NCBI GenBank assembly: GCA_045593005.1 | Contig: JAZNVV010000049.1 | Span: forward strand, 1-5,986 | Reading direction: 5' to 3' | Origin: UBA11475 sp045593005 | Lineage (GTDB): Bacteria; Bacillota; Clostridia; Christensenellales; Borkfalkiaceae | Length of the DNA: 5,986 bases | Shown here: positions 1-5,676 of the stretch, one piece after another | Layout of the letters: each line of letters starts with the position of its first letter | How positions within the stretch are numbered: the first letter of the stretch is position 1 | The notes under the pieces: generated by a model | The model's input: the letters and a program-made list of their open reading frames with translations, nothing else | Databases searched by the model: none | What the model was told of the DNA's origin: nothing | Made by a program: the position numbers and the translations under genes

Positions 1-42
1 GACTATTGTCCATTAATATATAATTTACAGGGAGGGCTGATT

Positions 43-534
43 ATGGCTCATTTGCAAGATAAAGCTATCAAACAAATTAACGAAATCTGTGATAGATACG
101 TTAATGAAAAGACTCCGCTTATGATGATTTTAAGCGACATCCAAAAAGAGTACGGCTACATACCTCTTGAAGTACAGGAACTTGTTTCTAAAAGGACTGG
201 CATTTCTGTTGCAGAAATATATGGCGTAGTAACGTTTTACACTTTCTTCTCTCTTAAACCTAAAGGGAAATACGTTATCGGTTGTTGTTTAGGAACTGCT
301 TGTTACGTAAAGGGTGCGCAACAAATTATTGATACGTTTTCAGATATAATCGGCATTAAGCCTGGTGAAACGTCAGAGGACGGAATGTTTACACTTGATG
401 CACTCCGTTGTATAGGTGCTTGTGGTATTGCTCCTGCAGTTACTATAAACGGTAAAGTTTATCCTAAACTTTCGGTTGAAGACGTTCCTAAAATTGTAGA
501 AGAATATAGAGCAATGGAGGTAAAAAATGATTAA
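43..534 (+). CDS. hydC: HydC, NuoE-like [2Fe-2S] subunit of bifurcating [FeFe]-hydrogenase
   Basis: This 163-residue protein is the small thioredoxin-fold subunit of a trimeric cytoplasmic hydrogenase, homologous to NuoE of complex I. It has an N-terminal helical region (about residues 1-70, including GVVTFYTFFS at 61-70) followed by the ferredoxin-like fold. The four [2Fe-2S] ligands are visible as C82-x4-C87 and C123-x3-C127, the usual NuoE spacing, and the length is normal for the family. In HydABC enzymes this cluster passes electrons near the flavin of HydB. The start is set by a strong GGGAGGG site at 30-36, six bases before ATG 43. Its 3' end overlaps hydB by 8 bases, which suggests translational coupling. 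The promoter is not convincingly inside the window. The family assignment is firm; the specific role rests on the neighbours HydB and HydA. Confidence 0.95.
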   Translation: MAHLQDKAIKQINEICDRYVNEKTPLMMILSDIQKEYGYIPLEVQELVSKRTGISVAEIYGVVTFYTFFSLKPKGKYVIGCCLGTACYVKGAQQIIDTFSDIIGIKPGETSEDGMFTLDALRCIGACGIAPAVTINGKVYPKLSVEDVPKIVEEYRAMEVKND

Positions 535-2410
535 AAGTTTTGAACAACTTAAAGAAGTGAGCGCAAAATATGCGTCTTGTCTTGATGATAAATTTACTGG
601 CAAAGATGGCAAAAGACACGTCGTTCTTTGTGGTGGTACTGGTTGTATTTCTTCTAATTCAAACGAAATAACTGAAAAGTTTAAGGTGCTTATTAAAGAA
701 AAAAATCTTGAAGACAAAGTAACCGTTAACCAAGTCGGTTGTTTTGGTTTTTGTTCACAAGGTCCTTTCGTAAAGATATATCCAGAAGACACCCTTTATA
801 GACTTGTTGGTTTAGATGACGTTGAAGAAATTGTTGAAAAAGATCTTATCGGTGGAGAAATTATAGATAGACTTTTATACGTAGATCCAAACGTTGCCAA
901 AAAAATTACAAAGCAAGATGACATTAACTTTTATAAAAAACAAGTTCGTATCGCTTTACATGGATGTGGTAGCATAAACCCTGAAGATATTAATGAAAGT
1001 CTTGGCGCCGGCGCTTTTAAGGGGCTTGCAAAGGCTCTTTCAATGGGTAGAGAAGCCGTTATTCAAGAAGTGTTAGATTCTGGACTTCGTGGCCGTGGTG
1101 GTGGTGGTTTCCCTACGGGTAGAAAATGGCAGTTTGCTTTTGCTCAACCTGAAGGTGAAAAATACGTCGTATGTAACAGCGACGAAGGCGATCCTGGCGC
1201 ATTTATGGATAGATCTATTCTTGAAGGTAATCCTTTGGCAGTTATCGAAGGTATGATGATTGCCGGTTACGCTATCGGCGCACAAAACGGTTATTTTTAC
1301 GTTCGTGCAGAATATCCTATCGCTGTTTATAGATTAAAATTAGCAATTAAGCAAGCTGAAGAATTAGGTCTTTTAGGTGACAATATTCTTGGTACGGATT
1401 TTTCGTTTAGGGTACATATCAGATTAGGTGCAGGCGCTTTCGTTTGTGGTGAAGAAACTGCTCTTCTTAATTCTATTGAAGGACAAAGAGGTATGCCTAG
1501 ACCACGTCCACCGTTCCCAGCTGTTAAAGGTTTGTGGGATAAGCCTACTATTATCAACAACGTTGAAACACTTGCTTGCGTTCCTTACATTTTAAGAGAA
1601 GGTAAAGACGTATTTGCAAGTCACGGTACTGAAAAATCAAAAGGCACGAAGGTTTTTGCACTCGGTGGAAAAATTAACAACGTAGGTTTGGTTGAAATTC
1701 CTATGGGTACGACTTTGCGTGAACTTATTTACGATATCGGTGGTGGTATCCCAGACGGCAAACAATTTAAGGCAATACAAACGGGTGGCCCGTCAGGTGG
1801 ATGTCTTACGGCTGAAGATCTTGACACTCCTATTGACTTTGACAACCTTGTTGCTAGAGGCTCTATGATGGGTTCTGGTGGTGCTATCGTAATGGATGAA
1901 GACAACTGTATGGTTGACGTTGCAAAATTCTATATGGAATTTATTTGCGACGAATCTTGTGGTAAATGTACGCCTTGCCGTATCGGAACGAAGAGAATGT
2001 TAGAAATTCTTACTAAAATTACCGACGGAAAAGCAACGCTTAATGACCTTACGGAACTTGAAGAACTTGCAAATAACATTAAATCTAATTCACTTTGTGG
2101 TCTTGGACAAACTGCTCCTAACCCTGTTCTTTCTACGTTAAAGCATTTTAGAGATGAATACATAACGCATATTGTTGATAAAAAGTGTCCTGCGCATATT
2201 TGTAAAAATCTTATGGAATACTTTGTTGAACAAGATAAATGTTTCGGCTGTGGACTTTGTGCTAGACAATGCCCTGTTAACGCTCTCGTTAAAACCGATT
2301 ACGTTGCTCCTGGTAAGAAGTTACCTGCATATAAAGTTGATACTGAAAAGTGTATTAAGTGTGGTATGTGTATTGCATCTTGTAAATTCAAAGCAATCGT
2401 TAAAAAGTAA
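527..2410 (+). CDS. hydB: HydB, NuoF-like FMN/NAD(H) and Fe-S subunit of bifurcating [FeFe]-hydrogenase
   Basis: This 627-residue subunit should bind FMN and NAD(H) and is the proposed bifurcation site in HydABC complexes. Domains in order are as follows. A thioredoxin-like [2Fe-2S] domain has ligands C35, C40, C72 and C76. A NuoF flavin/NADH domain carries GRGGGGFPTGRKW at 189-201 and EGDPGAFMDR at 220-229. An SLBB region lies around 385-430. The NuoF [4Fe-4S] site is C478-x2-C481-x2-C484 plus C524. A C-terminal 2x[4Fe-4S] ferredoxin has C572/575/578/582 and C609/612/615/619. The N-terminal fusion and C-terminal ferredoxin separate it from plain NuoF and match the HydB type. A GGAGG site at 516-520, inside hydC, is six bases before ATG 527. 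hydA starts 18 bases after the stop. Every expected cluster ligand is present. NADH is inferred as the partner; NADPH cannot be excluded. Confidence 0.95.
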   Translation: MIKSFEQLKEVSAKYASCLDDKFTGKDGKRHVVLCGGTGCISSNSNEITEKFKVLIKEKNLEDKVTVNQVGCFGFCSQGPFVKIYPEDTLYRLVGLDDVEEIVEKDLIGGEIIDRLLYVDPNVAKKITKQDDINFYKKQVRIALHGCGSINPEDINESLGAGAFKGLAKALSMGREAVIQEVLDSGLRGRGGGGFPTGRKWQFAFAQPEGEKYVVCNSDEGDPGAFMDRSILEGNPLAVIEGMMIAGYAIGAQNGYFYVRAEYPIAVYRLKLAIKQAEELGLLGDNILGTDFSFRVHIRLGAGAFVCGEETALLNSIEGQRGMPRPRPPFPAVKGLWDKPTIINNVETLACVPYILREGKDVFASHGTEKSKGTKVFALGGKINNVGLVEIPMGTTLRELIYDIGGGIPDGKQFKAIQTGGPSGGCLTAEDLDTPIDFDNLVARGSMMGSGGAIVMDEDNCMVDVAKFYMEFICDESCGKCTPCRIGTKRMLEILTKITDGKATLNDLTELEELANNIKSNSLCGLGQTAPNPVLSTLKHFRDEYITHIVDKKCPAHICKNLMEYFVEQDKCFGCGLCARQCPVNALVKTDYVAPGKKLPAYKVDTEKCIKCGMCIASCKFKAIVKK

Positions 2411-2415
2411 TAAAT

Positions 2416-2420
2416 GGAGG
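2416..2420 (+). promoter_or_regulatory. Ribosome binding site that fixes the hydA start
   Basis: GGAGG lies eight bases before ATG 2429. An in-frame ATG at 2414 overlaps this site and would need a different Shine-Dalgarno, so 2429 is the better start. It removes five residues from the longest reading frame. The same AATGGAGGTAA context precedes hydB, which shows that this is the translation signal. Confidence 0.85.
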
Positions 2421-2428
2421 TAATCAAA

Positions 2429-4186
2429 ATGTCTAAGGTAAACATTAAAATAGAGGGCATACCTTTTCAAGTAGAAGCAGGTATGACTATTCTCGAAGCC
2501 GCTAAAATTTGTGGTTTTGAAATTCCTTCGCTTTGCACGTATAATCACGGCGAATGTTCAAAAGGTTCTTGCCGTGTATGTTTAGTCGAGGCAACAGGTG
2601 CTAGGGGCTTGGTTGCATCTTGCGTTTATCCTGTAGCTGAAGGTATGGAAATAACTATTTCTTCACCAAAAGCAACTGCTGCAAGAAGAACTTCGGTTGA
2701 ACTTCTTCTTTCTAACCATAATAAAAACTGTCAACAATGCGAAAAGAACGGCAAGTGTGAACTTTTACACGTCGCTAAAGTTACTGGTGCTAGGGATGAT
2801 ATGTACGTTGGGGAGCAAACTCCTGTTACTATTGATAAATTAACTCCGTCTATTATGAGGGATACGTCTAAATGCGTTCTATGTGGCAGATGTGTCGAAA
2901 GATGCAAAAACGCACACGGTCTTGGTATTCTTGGCTTTGAAAAAAGAGGATTTAACACTATCGTTGCTCCTGCAGATGATAGAAGTTTTGCTAATTCACC
3001 ATGTATCCTTTGTGGGCAATGCGTAAGCGTTTGTCCTACTGGGGCGCTTATGGAAGTGTCGGAAATTGATAAAGTAGACGAAGCATTTAAAGCAGGAAAG
3101 TTTGTTGTAGTTCAAACTGCGCCTGCAGTAAGAGCTGCGCTTGGTGAAGAATTTGATATGCCTATCGGTTCGCTTGTTACTGGCAAAATGGTTTCTGCGT
3201 TAAGGCGTCTTGGCTTTAAGAAAGTTTTTGATACTAATTTTGCCGCAGACCTTACAATTATGGAAGAAGCAACTGAACTTTTAGCAAGAATTAAAAATGG
3301 TGGAACGCTCCCTATGATTACTTCTTGCTCTCCTGGTTGGGTTAACTATGCAGAAATTAATTACGGTGATCTTTTACCACACCTTTCTTCCTGCAAATCT
3401 CCTCACGAAATGTTCGGGGCAATATTAAAGAGTTACTATGCTGAAAAAATCGGCGTTGATGCTAAAGATATGTTCGTAGTTTCAATCATGCCTTGTACGG
3501 CTAAAAAATACGAAAAACAAAGACCGGAACTTTCCGTAAACGGTGTTCAAGACGTTGACGCTGTTTTAACTACGAGAGAACTTGGTAAACTCATTAAACG
3601 TTCGGGTATTAACTTTACTAAACTTCCAGATTCTGAATTCGACAATGATATTGTTGGTGAATATACTGGCGCTGGCGTTATTTTTGGAACAACAGGTGGC
3701 GTTATGGAAGCTGCACTTAGAACGGCAGCGTTTAAGATTACTGGTAAAGAACTTGATAAAGTTGAATTTGTTCAGGTTAGGGGTTTTGACGGTATTAAGG
3801 AGGCTACTTACGACCTTAACGGCACCAAGGTTAAGATTGCCGTTGCACACGGTATGAAGAGCGCTAAAGTGCTTCTCGACCAAATTAGAGAAGGCAAGAG
3901 CGAATATCACTTTATCGAAATTATGGGCTGTCCTGGTGGCTGTATTGCTGGTGGTGGTCAACCATACGTTAAACCTTGTTTCCTTCCTAATGAAGAACCT
4001 GATATTTTGGATACTTATAAGACGAAGAGAGCAAATGCACTTTATCTAGAAGACCAGTCTAAGGCACTTCGTGTTTCTCATAAAAATCCACAGATTATTG
4101 AACTTTATGAAAAATTCCTTGATGAACCAAATTCTCACAAGGCGCACGAACTCTTGCATACTCATTATACGCCTAGAAATAAATAA
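2429..4186 (+). CDS. hydA: HydA, catalytic [FeFe]-hydrogenase subunit (H-cluster)
   Basis: This 585-residue cytoplasmic enzyme reversibly makes H2 from protons and electrons. The N-terminal [2Fe-2S] domain has C36, C48, C51 and C65. Next comes a His-ligated [4Fe-4S] site (H97, C101, C104, C110), then two [4Fe-4S] sites (C149/152/155/159 and C192/195/198/202). The H-cluster domain carries TSCSPGW at 298-304, MPCTAKK at 354-360 and EIMGCPGGCIAGGGQP at 497-512. By spacing against Clostridium pasteurianum CpI, the proton path C300, E280, S320, E283 and R287 looks intact. In the first motif the second cysteine is serine, as discussed in the findings. There is no C-terminal [2Fe-2S] extension like that of Thermotoga HydA. 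It is the last gene of hydCBA, and a terminator follows 62 bases later. The trimeric context indicates a bifurcating group A enzyme. Some HydABC relatives, such as that of Syntrophomonas wolfei, have been reported to use NADH alone, so bifurcation is inferred. Confidence 0.96.
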   Translation: MSKVNIKIEGIPFQVEAGMTILEAAKICGFEIPSLCTYNHGECSKGSCRVCLVEATGARGLVASCVYPVAEGMEITISSPKATAARRTSVELLLSNHNKNCQQCEKNGKCELLHVAKVTGARDDMYVGEQTPVTIDKLTPSIMRDTSKCVLCGRCVERCKNAHGLGILGFEKRGFNTIVAPADDRSFANSPCILCGQCVSVCPTGALMEVSEIDKVDEAFKAGKFVVVQTAPAVRAALGEEFDMPIGSLVTGKMVSALRRLGFKKVFDTNFAADLTIMEEATELLARIKNGGTLPMITSCSPGWVNYAEINYGDLLPHLSSCKSPHEMFGAILKSYYAEKIGVDAKDMFVVSIMPCTAKKYEKQRPELSVNGVQDVDAVLTTRELGKLIKRSGINFTKLPDSEFDNDIVGEYTGAGVIFGTTGGVMEAALRTAAFKITGKELDKVEFVQVRGFDGIKEATYDLNGTKVKIAVAHGMKSAKVLLDQIREGKSEYHFIEIMGCPGGCIAGGGQPYVKPCFLPNEEPDILDTYKTKRANALYLEDQSKALRVSHKNPQIIELYEKFLDEPNSHKAHELLHTHYTPRNK

Positions 4187-4248
4187 TAAAAATTTAGGTC
4201 GTTAAGTTTGAGTTGATTTTAAGTTGATAAATAAATGTAGTTTATGAC

Positions 4249-4282
4249 AAAAATCGCTAGTATATTGCTAGCGATTTTTTAT
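4249..4282 (+). terminator. Intrinsic terminator of the hydCBA operon
   Basis: A perfect 12-base-pair inverted repeat (4249-4260 and 4268-4279, core ATCGCTAG/CTAGCGAT) encloses a 7-base loop. The 3' arm runs into a tract of T. It lies 62 bases after the hydA stop. The stem has A on its 5' side, so it may also work for transcription from the opposite strand. Confidence 0.93.
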
Positions 4283-4373
4283 TATATTTAAAACGACGTG
4301 TTTCATTAGTATTAATTATTATAAAATATAATAAATTATTTGATAATTTAAATTTTTATGCGGGTAATTTATA

Positions 4374-4402
4374 TTGATTAATATTTTATTATGTGATATA
4401 AT
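4374..4402 (+). promoter_or_regulatory. Sigma-A-type promoter in front of a tRNA-like fragment
   Basis: TTGATT at 4374-4379 and TATAAT at 4397-4402 are separated by 17 bases, and a TG at 4394-4395 makes an extended -10. Transcription would begin near 4409, just before the tRNA-like piece that starts around 4413. The match is good, but the region is so AT-rich that chance is possible. Confidence 0.55.
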
Positions 4403-4412
4403 AATACAAGAT

Positions 4413-4451
4413 CTTTTCTTAGCGTAACAGGATAACGCAATCGCCTCATAA
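4413..4451 (+). pseudogene. tRNA-like 5' half with a CAT anticodon-like loop
   Basis: Seven bases of putative acceptor strand (4413-4419) and a TA pair at positions 8-9 are followed by a D-arm with stem GCGT (4422-4425) and ACGC (4435-4438). The 9-base D-loop contains GG. A 5' anticodon strand and the loop CTCATAA (4445-4451) then follow, with CAT in the anticodon position. The match to a tRNA stops there: 4452-4456 cannot pair with 4440-4444, and no T-arm with TTCGA or matching acceptor 3' strand follows. It therefore looks like a tRNA broken at the anticodon loop, a common crossover point for tyrosine recombinases. Which tRNA it came from (Met or a CAT-anticodon Ile) cannot be told. Confidence 0.5.
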
Positions 4452-4507
4452 CTTTGGGGTTGGCTCGTGTAAAAGTTATTTTGAAACGGAATAAAAAAAA
4501 GAGCCAA
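4448..4507 (+). repeat. Two interleaved inverted repeats after the CAT-loop fragment
   Basis: ATAACTTT at 4448-4455 is perfectly complementary to AAAGTTAT at 4472-4479, with a 16-base loop. TTGGCTC at 4460-4466, inside that loop, is perfectly complementary to GAGCCAA at 4501-4507. The two helices interleave, so they could form a pseudoknot or alternative structures in RNA. They could also be recombinase core-type arms in DNA. No T-run follows the second arm, so it is not a standard terminator. Confidence 0.4.
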
Positions 4508-4512
4508 TATTT

Positions 4513-4530
4513 TGGAATAATAAGTGGAAT
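4513..4530 (+). repeat. First pair of TGGAAT direct repeats
   Basis: TGGAAT occurs at 4513-4518 and 4525-4530, 12 bases apart, about one helical turn. A related CGGAAT lies at 4487-4492. It is the first of three such pairs around the tRNA-like fragments. The arrangement resembles arm-type integrase sites, but this is inferred. Confidence 0.45.
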
Positions 4531-4576
4531 AAAAATAAGTATTTAATAGAGTCAAAAGTTTAAAAATTTAATAAAA

Positions 4577-4627
4577 TCTGCTCATAGTTAAACGGATATA
4601 ACGGAGCCCTCCTAAGGGCTGAGTAGA
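4577..4627 (+). pseudogene. Partial copy of the tRNA-Arg(CCT) 5' half, foldable as a T-arm-less tRNA-like
   Basis: Bases 4585-4616 match 4871-4902 of the intact tRNA-Arg gene at 29 of 32 positions, covering positions 8-9, the D-arm and the anticodon loop. The 3' half and T-arm are absent. Even so, 4577-4584 pairs with 4620-4627 over eight bases (one G-T wobble), exactly where an acceptor stem would be. The D-stem is GTTA (4587-4590) with TAAC (4599-4602). A hairpin GCCCT/AGGGC (4606-4610 with 4615-4619) replaces the normal anticodon stem and leaves a CCTA tetraloop. No CCA follows the acceptor-like helix. Most likely this is a recombination scar (an att half-site); a structured small RNA is the alternative. 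Confidence 0.6.
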
Positions 4628-4655
4628 GTCGGCTTTTTATCGTTAAAATGCCCAG

Positions 4656-4703
4656 AAAGTGGCAAAAATAGGGGTTAAAACCCCAAAAAAGTGCAATTTT
4701 TAG
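4656..4703 (+). repeat. Small GGGGTT hairpin flanked by near-direct repeats
   Basis: A hairpin with arms GGGGT and ACCCC (4671-4684) sits between AAAGTGGCAAAAATAG at 4656-4671 and the similar AAAGTGCAATTTTTAG at 4688-4703. No reading frame covers it convincingly. The symmetrical layout suggests a protein-binding site or element-end debris; the function is unknown. Confidence 0.35.
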
Positions 4704-4721
4704 TAGTTCGTATTAATACGC

Positions 4722-4738
4722 TGGAATTGATTTGGAAT
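4722..4738 (+). repeat. Second pair of TGGAAT direct repeats
   Basis: TGGAAT occurs at 4722-4727 and 4733-4738, 11 bases apart, between the partial tRNA copy and the intact tRNA. The spacing and word match the pairs at 4513 and 4809. Confidence 0.45.
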
Positions 4739-4808
4739 TATTGATTTCAAAATGGTTAAATTTTAAGTCTTAAAAAACGTTAATATTTTTGCTCGAAAAT
4801 TTTCAATT

Positions 4809-4825
4809 TGGAATTATTTTGGAAT
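4809..4825 (+). repeat. Third pair of TGGAAT direct repeats
   Basis: TGGAAT occurs at 4809-4814 and 4820-4825, 11 bases apart, 39 bases before the tRNA-Arg gene. It is followed by TAGAGTCAAAA at 4841-4851, the same order (TGGAAT pair, TAGAGTCAAAA, tRNA 5' half) as at 4513-4616. This indicates a duplicated module rather than chance. Confidence 0.5.
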
Positions 4826-4863
4826 TAAATAAGGGCAAAGTAGAGTCAAAATTTAATATAAAT

Positions 4864-4938
4864 GTACCCTTAGTTAAATGGATATAACGGAATCCTCCTA
4901 AGATTCTATTGGCAGTTCGATTCTGCCAGGGTATACCA
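4864..4938 (+). tRNA. tRNA-Arg (anticodon CCT)
   Basis: A full cloverleaf can be drawn. The acceptor GTACCCT pairs with AGGGTAT (4928-4934), with a G-T first pair. The D-stem GTTA/TAAC (4873-4876 and 4885-4888) has an 8-base GG-containing loop. The anticodon stem GAATC/GATTC (4890-4894 and 4902-4906) holds loop CTCCTAA, with anticodon CCT at 4897-4899 reading AGG. There is a 4-base variable loop, and the T-arm GGCAG/CTGCC holds loop TTCGATT. Discriminator A4935 is followed by an encoded CCA (4936-4938). No clear promoter is visible immediately upstream. The gene appears intact and is followed by its own terminator. tRNA-Arg(CCT) genes are known integration targets. Confidence 0.96.
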
Positions 4939-4940
4939 CG

Positions 4941-4977
4941 AAACAGTCTTTTTTTACCATAAGAAAGGCTGTTTTTT
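4941..4977 (+). terminator. Intrinsic terminator after tRNA-Arg
   Basis: An 11-base-pair stem (4941-4951 with 4964-4974, containing CAGTC and GGCTG with one G-T pair) has a 12-base loop and ends in a run of six T. It starts three bases after the CCA, as expected for a single tRNA transcription unit. Confidence 0.85.
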
Positions 4978-5013
4978 GTTGCCTATAACTTTTCGTCCAC
5001 GTGCAGTTACACA

Positions 5014-5042
5014 TTGCAATTTTTGTCAAAATATGGTATAAT
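5014..5042 (+). promoter_or_regulatory. Promoter of the HEPN-like gene pair
   Basis: TTGCAA at 5014-5019 and a perfect TATAAT at 5037-5042 are 17 bases apart, and TGG directly before TATAAT gives an extended -10. The start of transcription would be near 5049, leaving a leader of about 30 bases before the ATG at 5081. The pair therefore has its own promoter, separate from the tRNA. Confidence 0.7.
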
Positions 5043-5080
5043 TTATTTATAATAATATTTTTGCGACAGGAAAGAGAATT

Positions 5081-5653
5081 ATGGATAATTTTTACGAAAA
5101 ATATGATAAACAAATTCTTGAGATGATGGCGAACCCGTCGTGGTGGATAGATAAACAGAAAAAACGAAAGTTAACTCTATTATCTTCCGTTAGAAATGTT
5201 CGTCCACAATCTTCAATATCTAAAAAAATGGGTTCATTGCTTATATGGCAACAGGTTTTAGAGCAGTTTTTGAAAGAGATAATAGAAATTAGTGTTTTTT
5301 ATGTTAAGGCCGAAATTTGGCCGACAAAATTAGATTTAAAAGTTAATTTTGAACGCAAAACTTTTGGTCAAATCGTAGATGATTATGAGAATTTTTCACT
5401 TGATTTCAAAGATAAACAAAAAACACTCACAAAGCTTAGAGAAGTTAATATAAATAGAAATAAGATAGTTCATAAAATTTTTAAGATTGATGACTTGGTT
5501 CAGTTAGAGGAATATTTTAGAACAAACTTTAATGAATATGAAAAGTTATTAAATTTATTATTGGATCATTATTCTGCCATATGTTATTTTCTTGAAGATT
5601 TAAAAAAGCGTGTAGATTGGGATATTTTTTGGGAAGAAGCTACAGAAGATTAA
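5081..5653 (+). CDS. HEPN-like protein of unknown function (R-x4-H motif)
   Basis: I do not recognise this 190-residue soluble protein as a named family. It has no signal peptide or membrane helix and is predicted mostly helical and charged. The clearest motif is R126-N-K-I-V-H131, an R-x4-H with Asn after Arg, which is the active-site pattern of HEPN ribonuclease domains. It sits in the C-terminal half, between long helices (about 52-78 and 136-175), as in HEPN helical bundles. HEPN proteins are frequent in toxin-antitoxin, abortive infection and CRISPR systems, so an RNase role is plausible but inferred from one short motif. The start has AGGAAAG at 5068-5074, six bases before ATG 5081, and a promoter upstream. 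The gene is visibly more AT-rich than the hyd operon and lies just after a tRNA, which suggests transfer. The next gene starts 23 bases downstream, probably in the same operon. Confidence 0.82.
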   Translation: MDNFYEKYDKQILEMMANPSWWIDKQKKRKLTLLSSVRNVRPQSSISKKMGSLLIWQQVLEQFLKEIIEISVFYVKAEIWPTKLDLKVNFERKTFGQIVDDYENFSLDFKDKQKTLTKLREVNINRNKIVHKIFKIDDLVQLEEYFRTNFNEYEKLLNLLLDHYSAICYFLEDLKKRVDWDIFWEEATED

Positions 5654-5676
5654 TACGAATAAAGGATGAGATAAAA

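Larger units (their letters stand above)
4187..4863. other. Long non-coding interval between hydA and tRNA-Arg
   Basis: This 677-base stretch has no credible protein gene on either strand. It holds the hyd terminator, a very AT-rich spacer at about 4283-4373, a promoter at 4374-4402, two tRNA-like 5' halves, three pairs of TGGAAT repeats, and a small hairpin between near-repeats. Before the terminator there are also two AGTTGAT words 11 bases apart (4211-4217 and 4222-4228) of unknown meaning. The overall picture fits a decayed tRNA integration locus. Confidence 0.6.

Noticed and set aside
19..24. TATAAT as a -10 box for hydC
   Set aside because: Transcription would start inside the ribosome binding site at 30-36, and the -35 would fall outside the window. 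The real promoter is probably further upstream.
373..792. Minus-strand 139-codon reading frame across hydC and hydB
   Set aside because: It is a shadow of two certain genes with intact cluster motifs on the plus strand.
2414..2416. Upstream in-frame ATG as the hydA start
   Set aside because: It overlaps the Shine-Dalgarno GGAGG that serves the ATG at 2429.
4319..4555. Minus-strand 78-codon reading frame
   Set aside because: It lies in AT-rich non-coding DNA, is antisense to the tRNA-like fragment, has low-complexity N/I/Y/K content and no ribosome binding site that I can support.
4634..4638. T-run after the mini-tRNA as an intrinsic terminator
   Set aside because: The strong hairpin (4605-4620) ends 13 bases before the T-run, too far for a standard terminator, and the closer pairing AGCC/GGCT is weak.
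4413..4938. tRNA halves as exons of group I introns (known in tRNA-Arg(CCU) and CAU-anticodon tRNA genes)
   Set aside because: The downstream tRNA-Arg has its own complete 5' half, no separate 3' exons follow the fragments, and the interval is not visibly a group I intron core.
4898..5113. Minus-strand 71-codon reading frame across the tRNA and terminator
   Set aside because: Its C-terminal part (GRIELPI-like) is the antisense of the tRNA, a well-known source of false proteins, and the rest is antisense to the promoter region of the HEPN-like gene.
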